Positions 10,605 through 19,708 of a DNA stretch of 64,000 nucleotides are shown piece after piece. This stretch comes from Oryzias latipes. Taxonomy: Eukaryota; Chordata; Actinopteri; Beloniformes; Adrianichthyidae. Every line of letters begins with the position of its first letter. Positions within the stretch are counted from its first letter, which is position 1. The stretch spans positions 26,091,166 through 26,155,165 of the forward strand of contig NC_019867.2 of assembly GCF_002234675.1 (NCBI RefSeq), in the 5' to 3' direction. Position numbers and translations under genes: made by a program. The notes beneath the pieces were generated by a model. That model was not told the DNA's origin. It worked only from the letters and a program-made list of their open reading frames with translations, and did not search any database.

Positions 10605-10790
10605 CTTCTCTCTTCTACTGGTACTTTCACATAACAGCACATAAACAGATGGATGATGGGAAGGGGGCGGACTTGCTCCACACCTATGGTCCTGGCCACA
10701 ACTCAGAGGTGAATTTCGAATGAACTCCTGCCGCTCTGCAGCAACTAAGTCCTAGAAAATGACAGTCTTTAAAAAGAAATTAGCCTAAAA
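10605..10790 (-). mobile_element. MITE family 1, partial copy
   Basis: This matches, in reverse orientation, the internal part of the family seen at 21767, 28927, 43224 and 51455. Shared blocks are ACATAACAGCACATAAACAG, GGCGGACTTGCTCCAC and CTAGAAAATGAC. Both ends are poorly preserved. Confidence 0.7.
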
Positions 10791-11560
10791 CGTGTCAGAA
10801 AGAAATTGTTGGTTTTTGTAAAAGTTGTCTCATTTTTGTCTTTGTTGAAGCTGCAGATGATCTAGTATGAGGCAGCCCATCTGTTACCGTTTTTTTGTTT
10901 GCTCTCTGGTCCATTGAATTAGTTCCAAACATCACAGCATCTTCTTTCCTCATCCTGTAAACTCCTGGTGCAAAGCCCCTCTGCCTCCATGATGTCTGCA
11001 CAGTGTCAGCATCTCCTGCCAGGAAACAGAAACCATTTTTTTATGACTTAATCAAATTACTGACCCATTTGGTTTTCGTGTTTTAGCATGTAGAGCTGTG
11101 GAGAGAGAGTGTGAGATGCAAGATCAGAGCAAATCCTGAATGAGAGAAAATCAGTGTTTGCTGACCTGGAAGGAAAGCTTAGTGAGAAACACAAAGTTTT
11201 AGGAGTTTCTTAGTCAGAAAACTGTTGAAAACCAAAGATCTTTACTTCACGTATGAAGCATCTGGAAATAAGACATGTTTGTGGTCAAAGTTCAGATTGA
11301 AGTTTCCCACCAAACTCAGCATCCTGTGGAGGAAAATCTCATGGTTTGTCCCGACACCTGCTTTACTCTCATAATCTCAGTTTCCAACATTGATCTGAAG
11401 CTGAAAACAGAAAAAGCTTTTTTATCATCTGTTTTTTTAGGGCGGAAAATCTGTCTTTACTGCTGCTTTCCTTTGGGTCAGTTTGAACTTGAGCAGCTTC
11501 AGGGGTGTGAAGGATGATGGAGTTTGATGGAGGTCGATAGAGGATGAAGCTGTAAAGAGG
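10791..11560. other. Spacer, nothing recognised
   Basis: No repeat family or gene recognised. A minus-strand frame at 11001-10795 (68 codons) has no identifiable domain. Confidence 0.5.
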
Positions 11561-11567
11561 AACTGGG

Positions 11568-11606
11568 ACGCTCAGTGTTGGTGTTTTCTTCACCAACACT
11601 GAGCGT
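11568..11606. other. Perfect 16-bp hairpin with 7-nt loop
   Basis: ACGCTCAGTGTTGGTG (11568-11583) is followed by the loop TTTTCTT and its exact reverse complement at 11591-11606. No run of T follows that would suggest an RNA polymerase III terminator. Purpose unknown. Confidence 0.9.
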
Positions 11607-11724
11607 TACATCCCTTCTCACGGACAAGGGAGAAAAATAAGTAACATAAAAATCACTAAGATAAAAGTCATGTTTAAGGTACTGAAATCCAGGAAGTTTA
11701 GACACCACTGGTATAACCATTCAT

Positions 11725-12130
11725 TAAAACAAACTTGCTGATATAATGAGTTTGTTTTTCCAGACAAAGTCACATAGCAGTTTATCAACGGTTTTGCTTA
11801 TGAAGTTGCTGACATAAAGAGACTGAGCGGCATAAATGACTCTGGAGAGCCCTTCAGCCTCAGAGAGGAGAATCCGACCTTTCGTGGAAAGATCACGTAA
11901 GAGCCAGAGTTTAAACCTATTTTTGATTTGATCAATAATTGGAAGAAAGTTAATATTTCCTCTATCATTTTCAGTTTTGGATATTATTACACCAAGATAT
12001 GTGACTAATGTATTTACAGGAATATTAAAGAGCGAATCCGAATCACAATATTTAATTGGGAGAAGTTCACATATTTTCTAATTTAATGAGAGTCCAATAA
12101 TAAAATCTTGGGATTTCAATGTTTGAAATG
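11725..12130 (-). mobile_element. L1/Tx1-like LINE ORF2 fragment
   Basis: The minus strand reads YLGVIISKTENDRGNI and then RDLSTKGRILLSEAEGLSRV. This aligns with YLGLIITKNSNDRESV and FGRILLSKAEGFSRLV in ORF2 of the intact LINE at 15377-19126. It covers only the segment after the reverse transcriptase fingers/palm and comes from a related but distinct lineage. Confidence 0.8.
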
Positions 12131-12147
12131 GGAAATAATTTTTAATT

Positions 12148-12310
12148 TTGTAGCTCAGTTGGTAAGGTGCAGGACTGTCATGCAGGAAACCAGAGTTCAA
12201 TTCCCAGGGGTGGAATGAACAATTAATGGAGCAATTACCATAACAATAATGAGCAATTAACATTACCCAGGGAGGGTCCTTAACGCAACTGCCTACCTCA
12301 CAACATGAGA
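12148..12310 (+). mobile_element. tRNA-derived SINE, 5' half
   Basis: TAGCTCAGTTGGTAAGG is an internal A box and GAGTTCAATTCCC a B box, spaced as in a tRNA gene. CTGTCAT sits at the anticodon-loop position (GTC, Asp-like), but the arms pair poorly and the acceptor stem does not fold, so this is a SINE head, not a tRNA gene. It is followed by the SINE body and then abruptly by the R4-type LINE. Confidence 0.7.
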
Positions 12311-12343
12311 GACAATGAACCACCTGCATGTAAGACGTGGAGC

Positions 12344-12850
12344 GCCTCAATCAAGTGGCTGGAATAATATAGAGGAATATGTGTGCAGAATATGGACTGG
12401 AAACCCCAAGATCAAAATGGAAAACACCCCCGAAGGTCGTAGAGAATGAAAGGGCAAAGATTCTGTGGGACTTCCAGATCCAGACTGATAGGATGGTAAT
12501 GGCGAACCAACCAGGCATTGTAGTGGTGGATAAAGAACAGAGGAAAGCCGTTGTGGTGGATGTGGCAGTGCCAAGCGATGGGAACATCAGGAAGAAGGAA
12601 CGTGAGAAACTGGAGAAATACCAGGGACTCAGAGAAGAACTGGAGAAAGCATGGAAAGTGAAGGTGACAGTGGTGCCTGTGGTAATTGGAGCACTCGGGG
12701 CAGTAACCCCCAAGCTAGAGGAGTGGCTACAACAGATACCTGGAAAGACCTCAGACCTCTCAGTCCAGAAAAGCGCAGTGCTAGGAACAGCTAAGATACT
12801 GCGCAGGACCCTCAAGCTCCCAGGCCTCTGGTAGAAGACCCGAGCTTGTG
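12344..12850 (+). mobile_element. R4-clade (Rex6-like) non-LTR retrotransposon, truncated, copy 2
   Basis: The plus-strand frame 12379-12834 (151 codons) corresponds to the C-terminal ~150 residues of copy 1 and ends with the same LKLPGLW. The endonuclease motif reads QPGIVVVD where copy 1 has QPDIVVVD, so the first acidic residue of the PD...D centre is lost. The zinc motif and everything upstream are missing (5' truncation at about 12344). Flanks are not TA microsatellite here. Confidence 0.8.
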
Positions 12851-12879
12851 TGAGTGACCACCCACAAAAATTGCATAGT

Positions 12880-13160
12880 TGCGTGACTTCTTACAAATTA
12901 AAAAATTATTACAAAGAATTTTAGAAAATAATTTCTAAACATTTAGAAGTTATAGACCACTTTAACATGTAATTTAAATTATTTAGAAAAGCCCAACAAT
13001 AAGTCAATAATAAGTAAATAATTAAATCATAATAATATTATTAATAATCAATAGTAAGTCAATAATAAAAATAAATACATAATAAGTCAATTTAAAAAAA
13101 TCAAATAAGTCAATAAATAATAATAATAAATACATAATAAGTCAATAATAAGTCCAAAAG
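12880..13160. repeat. AT-rich imperfect tandem repeat (AATAAGTCAATAATAA-like)
   Basis: Repeated ATAAGTCAATAATAA and AATAAATACATAATAAGTC motifs occur in irregular order. No coding content. Confidence 0.75.
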
Positions 13161-13169
13161 TTAACAATA

Positions 13170-14140
13170 GATTTACCCTAAAAAAAACAAAAAACAATAG
13201 ATTTACCCCACTGATTCATGTGAGTGATCAATTTGGTATAACACAGATGCTATGGTGTCGGGTTTCAAGTGAACAGTCTGGCCAATCTTATCAAAATCTG
13301 TTTCCACAAAATGTTTTGAACATAGCCAGACTGTATTGCTAGTCTGTACCACAGTGATCCATCTGGGTCAGTTCTTGTGATAGCTAAGGCTTACTTTTTC
13401 CTTAAGTTTGAATCCATTGGAAACCTGCAAGAAAAGTTCAGTCACTCAGTCAAAAATGTATAAATCTATATTACTATAAGAGCCTAGTCCTAGTATGCTG
13501 TATATAGGTTTAACAAAATAAAGTTTACATTTATGTCGACAGCAAATTATACGTACATCAACAAGCAGCAAGTTGAAAACAGCCCAACAGCATCATCATG
13601 CATGTCAATAGGTGTACTATTATGCAGCCCCTGCAGCCTTAAAAGAAAAAACTATATAATACCTATCTGTAAAATGTTATGCTTTCCTCCTTCATGGACC
13701 AATTTGTCCGATTTTGGCAATTGAAACCCGGCAATGAACTGGCATTTTGCAAAAAAATGTGTTCACATCCATACAGTGACTTGACCTCACCAAGATGGCG
13801 GTGCTCTCCTCCCTATGAGCAATCACGTGATGTCTCCTCTAGCAAAATAGCTCATTGGTCTTATTTCCGCCTTGCCCTCCCACATGCGAAGAGGCGTCAC
13901 ACGTATTCATTTTGTAGTAGTTTTGTACAACATGCTACTTGCTGTTGGTTGTCCCCGGAGTAAAATTATATTGCAGTCTCCCTGTGCATAACCAAGGTAC
14001 CCTAGATTTTTTTTTGGTGAAACATACTACAAATAATCAGAAACCGGAAAACACAAATGTGTACCGCGTGACCCGTTTGCTCCTGATTTCCGCGTTAGAC
14101 GATCTTTGATACCGGTGCCTACTTGACAGGTCTTTAAAGT
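13170..14140. promoter_or_regulatory. Host sequence upstream of abcb9; YY1-like site at 13791-13801
   Basis: No gene is recognised here. The stretch 13680-14140 is richer in CpG than the surroundings and contains CAAGATGGCGG (13791-13801), a good YY1 consensus, and a CACGTGA E-box-like site (about 13824). Without the LINE inserted at 14156 this region would lie directly upstream of the putative abcb9 first exon, so it could be distal promoter. This is inference. Confidence 0.35.
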
Positions 14141-14155
14141 ATCTCGGCCCATCGC
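14141..14155. repeat. Target-site duplication of the LINE, left copy
   Basis: ATCTCGGCCCATCGC occurs here and exactly at 19425-19439, immediately after the LINE poly(A). Confidence 0.97.
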
Positions 14156-14167
14156 GGGGGGTGTTAC

Positions 14168-14178
14168 CAAGATGGCGG
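14168..14178 (+). promoter_or_regulatory. YY1-type site at the 5' end of the LINE
   Basis: CAAGATGGCGG begins at nucleotide 13 of the element, preceded by a G-rich start and followed by GAATAAG. Human L1 also begins with a G-run and carries CAAGATGGC in its first ~21 nt, where YY1 helps fix the transcription start (from memory). The motif is seen directly; its function here is inference. Confidence 0.6.
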
Positions 14179-14357
14179 AATAAGCGGTTACTTTTTTCGG
14201 GGCTCCGACGCTTTACCTGAAATAATAACTCTTTCTATATGACAAGTTCAACCAAAGCTAAAGAAAATACCAGCAAAGAACTCTCAAACCGATTCAGCTT
14301 GAAAGAGGTTTGTTTACCACTGTTTTCGTTATATTTTTCAAACTTCGACGTGAAGAA

Positions 14358-15221
14358 ATGGCTAACACTAGCAAAGACCATGAGTACCATCTAGTGGCTT
14401 CAGGACAGACGTGCAGCGAGGGAGAAGTTGAATGGATGGAGGAACAGGAAGACATCTCACAAGATCAAACGAGAGTCAACAGACACCACACACCGGTAAA
14501 AAGCCCAAACCCTAAAAAGATTAAAAAGAATGCTCCACAAGAACGCAAGGAGGAAATATCCAACAGTGTCCTCTTTAACGCGATTCAAACCCTGACAACC
14601 AAGTTTGACACTCAAAGTGAATATCTGAAAGGATATGAGTTTCAACTGCAAGAGATCACAGATGCAGTTAAACAAGTTAAAGAATCTGTTGATGCAAATA
14701 CAGCTGCTGTTAAAAATGTTGTGGAAGATGTGAACCGCCTCAAACTGCAGATGGTGTCTCTGCAAAAAGAAAATGCTTCTCTCCGTGAAATGTGTCTGGA
14801 ACATGCAAGATATAAAAGAAGATGGTCTCTGCGACTTATTGGCCTTCCTGAGAAAGAAGGGGAAATCACACGAGATGAAACTCTCAAGATCCTTTCCAAA
14901 GTGATGTCGGTCAACGTTGAGGAACTACGACACTCAGTGGACACAGTGCATCGGCTGGGACAGAAAGGAAAAAATAACCAACCAAGACAAATTATCATCC
15001 AGTTTGGAATGAGAGTTGTTCGAGAACAAGTCTGGAGAATGTCAAAAAATGCAAAAATCTGCAAAGATCTAAATGTTCGCTTCAAAGAAGACTTTTGCAA
15101 AGAAGACAGGGAGACTCGTCAGCGTCTTTGGCCGAGAGTGGAGGAGGCGAGGAAGAGAGGACTCAAGGCCTTTTTAAAGGACGGCTACGCGGTCATCGAT
15201 GGTCATCAGGTCACTGCTTGA
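14358..15221 (+). CDS. LINE ORF1 protein (L1 ORF1p-like, RNA-binding)
   Basis: 287 codons from ATG 14358 (MANTSKDHE). An in-frame upstream ATG at 14310 lies in the 5' UTR and is less likely. Residues ~85-150 form a long heptad-patterned coiled coil, expected to trimerise. The following region with RRWSLRLIGLPEKEGE and later RQIIIQFGMRVVREQVWR fits the RRM and C-terminal domain of L1 ORF1p, including the basic stretch KNAKICKDLNVRFKEDF. The protein coats LINE RNA in cis and acts as a nucleic-acid chaperone. No disabling mutation seen. Confidence 0.9.
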   Translation: MANTSKDHEYHLVASGQTCSEGEVEWMEEQEDISQDQTRVNRHHTPVKSPNPKKIKKNAPQERKEEISNSVLFNAIQTLTTKFDTQSEYLKGYEFQLQEITDAVKQVKESVDANTAAVKNVVEDVNRLKLQMVSLQKENASLREMCLEHARYKRRWSLRLIGLPEKEGEITRDETLKILSKVMSVNVEELRHSVDTVHRLGQKGKNNQPRQIIIQFGMRVVREQVWRMSKNAKICKDLNVRFKEDFCKEDRETRQRLWPRVEEARKRGLKAFLKDGYAVIDGHQVTA

Positions 15222-15406
15222 AACCAACACTCCTTCATCTAGACTGAATGGACAAAGACATCTTCCTGAAGAAGAAAAGAGAAAATAAATCCAAAGCTGG
15301 TATGTTATTGTGTTGAATGTTATTACAGCTTTGAGAAAACCGATTAGAAAAATGTGAAATTGCATTATAGCCCTTTATGGAGTTAATTGCTTTCCAGCTA
15401 TTCTTT

Positions 15407-18400
15407 ATGGTTCTTTCTTTGTTATCTTTAAATGTTCGTGGTTTTAAGAATGTAACAAAGCGCAAGGCAATTTTTCTTTACTGTAAGGCACAAGTTAACG
15501 TGAACTGTTTTTTCTTTCAAGAGACACACAGTAGTGAAGAAGATTTTGATTTTTGGAAATCTCAGTGGGGCAGTGGAAACATTTATTTATCTCATGGAAG
15601 TCCTCGTTCAGCAGGAGTGGCAATTTTCTTACATAATTTTGATGGTAAAATTGTTGATCATAAAAGTGACACAGAAGGTCATTGGCTAATGGTTAACATT
15701 GAGGTGGACGACACTAAATATATTCTTGTTAACATTTATGGTTTCAATAATAGGACAAAAAATCAGAAATTCCTCACAAACATAAATCACAAGATAATCA
15801 ACTGGAAACAGATGTATGCAACTGACAAGATTATTGTTGCAGGTGATTTTAACGTAGTACCAGATGAAAACCAAGACAGACATCCAACTCAACACAACTC
15901 TCCTCATTTCAATAAAATTATTTCTGAATTTTCTAACTCTCTCGACCTTATCGACATTTGGCGTAGACAAAATCCAAATAAGCTTCAATACACCTGGAAT
16001 AACTCTCAACACTCTCAACGCTCAAGGATTGATTACTGGTTAGTAACAAGTAATCTAACATCTTCAACCTTGAATTGTAATATCTCCCACTCTCCTCTCA
16101 CTGACCACTGTGCTATCACTTTGGCTCTTTCCCCTGAAAAAAATCAACCAAAAAATGGAACATCCCACTGGAAATTCAATAATAGCCTTTTAAATAACAA
16201 AAACTTTTGTAAAAAAATCAAATCACTTATTCCTGAAATAAAAGAAATACAATACCTGTCTCCTATTAATAGATGGGAGTGGTTGAAATTTAATATTAGA
16301 AAAATTGCAATTGTAGAAGGAAAAATTTTGGCTAGAAAAAAAAGACAAGAACAGACTGAAATAATTTCAAAATTAAACACTTTGTGTAATTTAACTCAAC
16401 TGAGTGAGGAAAATGTCATTGAAATTAACAAATTGCAATCTAAATTAGATGAACTCTATACCGAAAAAGCCAAAGGAGCATTTATTCGTTCAAAGGCAAA
16501 GTGGATGGAAGATGGAGAAAAAAATTCAACTTACTTTTTTAACTTGGAAAAAAGTAGACAAAGGAAAAAAACAATCACTAAGTTACAGATAGAAAACTCT
16601 CTAGTAGACGATCAAAACAATATTAAGGACTATATCACCAACTTCTATAAAAATCTTTACACTACTCAATATTCAAATCAAAACACACTTTTATTTGAAA
16701 GGTTAATCTATGATAAAGTCCCTAAAATAGACAAGACATTTAGAGATCTCATGGAATCTGAACTTACTATAGATGAGCTTGATAAAGCTGTTTCCCAGAT
16801 GGCCAGTGGTAAATCACCGGGACCTGATGGAATTACAGCTGAGTTCTACAAACACTTTTGGACTGACATCAGAGAAATGTTGTTTGAGGCATTCAATGAA
16901 TGCATCGACGAACAGATGTTATCACCTACAATGAAAAGAGGCGTTATTTCCCTTTTACCCAAACCAGGCAAAGATGTGTTATTAATTGATAATTGGAGAC
17001 CAATCACACTTCTTTGTTGTGACTATAAAATACTAGCACATATCTATGCTAACAGACTGAAATCAGGAATATCTCAGATCATAGACGAATCACAATCAGC
17101 ATTTATTAAGGGGAGACATATTCACCACCACACTCGCTTAATCTTAGATATATTAGATTACAATCAAATTATTCCTCAGGATAGTCTTATCCTTTTTTTG
17201 GATTTTTTTAAGGCCTTCGACTCATTAGAACACGCCTTTTTGTTTAATGCCTTGAAAACCTTTGGCTTTGAATCAAAATTTTGTAACATAATTAAAATGT
17301 TTTACAAAGACATAAGTAGCAACATTGCACTCAACCGAGGTTTCTCAAACAGTTTTCCTGTTAATAGAGGTGTTCGCCAAGGATGTCCAATTAGCCCGCT
17401 GTTGTTCATAATTTCAGCGGAATTACTAGCCATCTTTCTTAAATATTCTCCAGATTTTGAGGGTATTAACATTTTCGACAGGGAATTTAAAATTAGTCAA
17501 TTTGCTGATGACACAGCTTTATTTTTAAAGAATAAAAATATCGTACCTGTTGTTATCAATAAAATACTTTTGTTTTCAAGAGCATCTGGCCTTACCCTAA
17601 ATCTCAAAAAATGTGAAATCTTACCTATACATACCTGCAATCAAAGTATTATTGAAAACATACCTGTAAAAAGTGAAGTGAAATATCTTGGTCTAATAAT
17701 AACAAAAAATAGTAATGATAGAGAAAGTGTAAATATCACTCCCAGACTAAAAACAATACAGAAAACTTTAAATCAATGGTTGGGACGTGGCCTATCAATA
17801 TTTGGCCGCATTCTATTATCCAAAGCGGAAGGTTTTTCAAGACTTGTGTATCCCTGTCACTCATTATATACATCCCCAAAGAACATCAAGTTGTCTAATT
17901 CTATTCTCTTTAAATTTATTTGGAAAAATAAGACTCACTATATACGAAAATCACAATTGGTCAGAGATTATAAAAATGGCGGTTTAAAAGCTTTAGATGT
18001 TGAATCACAGATTGTAGCGTTTAGAACGAAATGGTTAAAAGGCTGTATTTCCCAGCCTCATTCTATGTGGTATCATATCCCAAACAAACTCTTCGGTAAG
18101 GTCGGGGGACTGGAGTTTTTGCTGAAGTGTGATTATAATATTTCAAAAGTACCAATAAAACTATCAAACTTTTACAAACAAGCCTTAGAATTTGGGAAGA
18201 TGCTTTTCAACCATAACTTCTCCCCTCACAACACTGTTTTATGGAACAACAGATTTATAACTGTAAACAAGAAATCCTTGTTTATGTCTGAATGGTATGA
18301 TAATGGTGTGTATTTTGTCCATGACTTGATGCATACTGATGGAAGGCTGTTATCATACTATGAGTTTGTAACCAAATACAAGATTAAGGATTCTAGTAAC

Positions 18401-19126
18401 TGTTATAACAAAGTCTGTAAAGCAATTCCCATACCTCTACTTAATCTCATTCAAAACATACTACAATACAATGAAATCAAACCACAACTTTCGGAGCTGA
18501 AAATTAATAATATTCCCCTAAAAGATAAAAAATGCAACAATAAATTAATAACTCTAACCTTTAAACAATTAATTTTCTGCAACTTTAGTATAAACAATAG
18601 ATGCGATTTAGAAACCACCCAAATGAACAAATCTTTTTCTTTATACACAAAGTACCCACTTCCTCCTAAAATGAAAGAAACGCATTTTAAAATAATATCT
18701 AAAATTTACACTGTTGGAGATTTTTTACATAAAAGATTCAAATTTGAATCGGAACCATGCATATTCTGTTCATCTGAAACTGAAACATTAGAACATCTGT
18801 TTTACAGTTGCAACCAGGTTAAAATATTTTGGTCTGATATACACAATTGGTTGTCACTCAAAATTTTAAATATTCCCTTTTTTTCCTTATATGATGTTCT
18901 TTTCTATATGGAAAATCTGGACCCGGGAATTTCTGATGTCATTAATGTTGTTATTATTTTATGCAAACATTTCATTCATTTGTGTAAATGGAAAAATACA
19001 TGCCCTTTATTTAGTATTTTTTTGAATTATTTTTCTGATTATTATAAGTGTCTTAAATGCATTCCTAACAAAAACAAGAAAACTACAGTCATTTATCAAA
19101 ATATATCAAAAGTATTATTATTTTGA
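15407..19126 (+). CDS. LINE ORF2 protein (APE endonuclease and reverse transcriptase)
   Basis: Open for 1249 codons from 15377; the second Met at 15407 (MVLSLLSLNVRGF) matches the usual family start and is preferred, giving 1239 residues. The N-terminal endonuclease has LNVRG, FQETH, AGDFNVV, SRIDYWLV and LTDHCA, all catalytic motifs of the APE type. The reverse transcriptase has SPGPDGI, NWRPITLL, DFFKAFDS (first Asp), RQGCPISPLLF and FADDTALF (catalytic Asp pair). A C-terminal CxxC-H-x4-C motif (CIFCSSETETLEHLFYSC) follows. The protein nicks target DNA and primes reverse transcription there. No stop or frameshift, so probably competent. Confidence 0.95.
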   Translation: MVLSLLSLNVRGFKNVTKRKAIFLYCKAQVNVNCFFFQETHSSEEDFDFWKSQWGSGNIYLSHGSPRSAGVAIFLHNFDGKIVDHKSDTEGHWLMVNIEVDDTKYILVNIYGFNNRTKNQKFLTNINHKIINWKQMYATDKIIVAGDFNVVPDENQDRHPTQHNSPHFNKIISEFSNSLDLIDIWRRQNPNKLQYTWNNSQHSQRSRIDYWLVTSNLTSSTLNCNISHSPLTDHCAITLALSPEKNQPKNGTSHWKFNNSLLNNKNFCKKIKSLIPEIKEIQYLSPINRWEWLKFNIRKIAIVEGKILARKKRQEQTEIISKLNTLCNLTQLSEENVIEINKLQSKLDELYTEKAKGAFIRSKAKWMEDGEKNSTYFFNLEKSRQRKKTITKLQIENSLVDDQNNIKDYITNFYKNLYTTQYSNQNTLLFERLIYDKVPKIDKTFRDLMESELTIDELDKAVSQMASGKSPGPDGITAEFYKHFWTDIREMLFEAFNECIDEQMLSPTMKRGVISLLPKPGKDVLLIDNWRPITLLCCDYKILAHIYANRLKSGISQIIDESQSAFIKGRHIHHHTRLILDILDYNQIIPQDSLILFLDFFKAFDSLEHAFLFNALKTFGFESKFCNIIKMFYKDISSNIALNRGFSNSFPVNRGVRQGCPISPLLFIISAELLAIFLKYSPDFEGINIFDREFKISQFADDTALFLKNKNIVPVVINKILLFSRASGLTLNLKKCEILPIHTCNQSIIENIPVKSEVKYLGLIITKNSNDRESVNITPRLKTIQKTLNQWLGRGLSIFGRILLSKAEGFSRLVYPCHSLYTSPKNIKLSNSILFKFIWKNKTHYIRKSQLVRDYKNGGLKALDVESQIVAFRTKWLKGCISQPHSMWYHIPNKLFGKVGGLEFLLKCDYNISKVPIKLSNFYKQALEFGKMLFNHNFSPHNTVLWNNRFITVNKKSLFMSEWYDNGVYFVHDLMHTDGRLLSYYEFVTKYKIKDSSNCYNKVCKAIPIPLLNLIQNILQYNEIKPQLSELKINNIPLKDKKCNNKLITLTFKQLIFCNFSINNRCDLETTQMNKSFSLYTKYPLPPKMKETHFKIISKIYTVGDFLHKRFKFESEPCIFCSSETETLEHLFYSCNQVKIFWSDIHNWLSLKILNIPFFSLYDVLFYMENLDPGISDVINVVIILCKHFIHLCKWKNTCPLFSIFLNYFSDYYKCLKCIPNKNKKTTVIYQNISKVLLF

Positions 19127-19231
19127 ATTGTTTTGGCCTTGCCTTTGCCTATTATTTCATTTTTGTTTCTTTTTATTTCTATATGTGCATTTATAACGTT
19201 TGTTCACCCTAATTTGGTTTGTATATGAGCA

Positions 19232-19234
<3 letters not shown>

Positions 19235-19265
<31 letters not shown>
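19235..19265 (+). repeat. Internal poly(A) run in the LINE 3' region
   Basis: 31 consecutive A, then 136 bp of unrelated sequence with its own AATAAA (19388-19393) and a second A-run ending at the target duplication. This is either an A-rich stretch native to the 3' UTR or the seam of a 3' transduction. Confidence 0.9.
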
Positions 19266-19269
<4 letters not shown>

Positions 19270-19424
19270 CACACATTGTTAAAAATATTACTATTTTTCG
19301 TTTTTTCAGTCTTATATGTGTGTGATATTAACAATTGTTTATTGAGCAAGTAAGTGACTGTGAATGTCTGTAAATTGAAAAATGTACAATAAAGTTTGTT
19401 TAAAAAAAAAAAAAAAAAAAAAAA

Positions 19425-19439
19425 ATCTCGGCCCATCGC
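19425..19439. repeat. Target-site duplication of the LINE, right copy
   Basis: Exact repeat of 14141-14155, directly after the terminal A-run. Confidence 0.97.
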
Positions 19440-19708
19440 TTTACGCACGAGTTATATTTTTACAATGTAATCTTTTAGAAACAGACACGACAGTAGTGCG
19501 CTTTACAATACGCATGTAAGGATTCTTTAAAACAAGATGGAAGTATCTCTTATTATTTGGCTTCTACATTAATCCCCGCCTGCTAAGAGCTATTTTTTTT
19601 AGATGAAGTTAGCATGATGTAAGTTTCCTGAAGTGATTTTTCGGAGTGAGTAGACAACCGCCGACCGTATGTCCTGGTTTGATTGCAGTTGTATCACGAA
19701 TGACTGAG
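19440..19708 (+). promoter_or_regulatory. Probable abcb9 core promoter and non-coding first exon
   Basis: CpG-containing sequence ends at a strong donor (GAG followed by GTGAGT at 19709), 420 bp before the first coding exon acceptor at 20127-20128. This fits an untranslated first exon. The transcription start is not determined. Confidence 0.5.

Larger units (their letters stand above)
14156..19424 (+). mobile_element. Full-length L1/Tx1-like non-LTR retrotransposon
   Basis: About 5.27 kb, bounded by a perfect 15-bp target-site duplication. Order: 5' UTR (14156-14357), ORF1 (14358-15221), a spacer of about 155-185 nt, ORF2 (ending 19126), a 3' UTR with an internal A-run at 19235-19265, AATAAA at 19388, and a terminal A-run. 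The element begins with six G and then TGTTAC before CAAGATGGCGG. Both ORFs are open with catalytic residues in place. The exact duplication and long poly(A) argue for recent insertion. It has the layout of L1 and Tx1-type elements of fishes; exact subfamily not assigned. Confidence 0.95.

Noticed and set aside
12148-12215. Possible functional tRNA-Asp gene
   Set aside because: A and B boxes are present, but the acceptor and anticodon stems do not pair and it continues into a SINE body.
14310-14357. Upstream in-frame ATG of LINE ORF1
   Set aside because: The added residues (MFTTVFVIFF...) are hydrophobic and atypical for ORF1p; the start at 14358 fits better.
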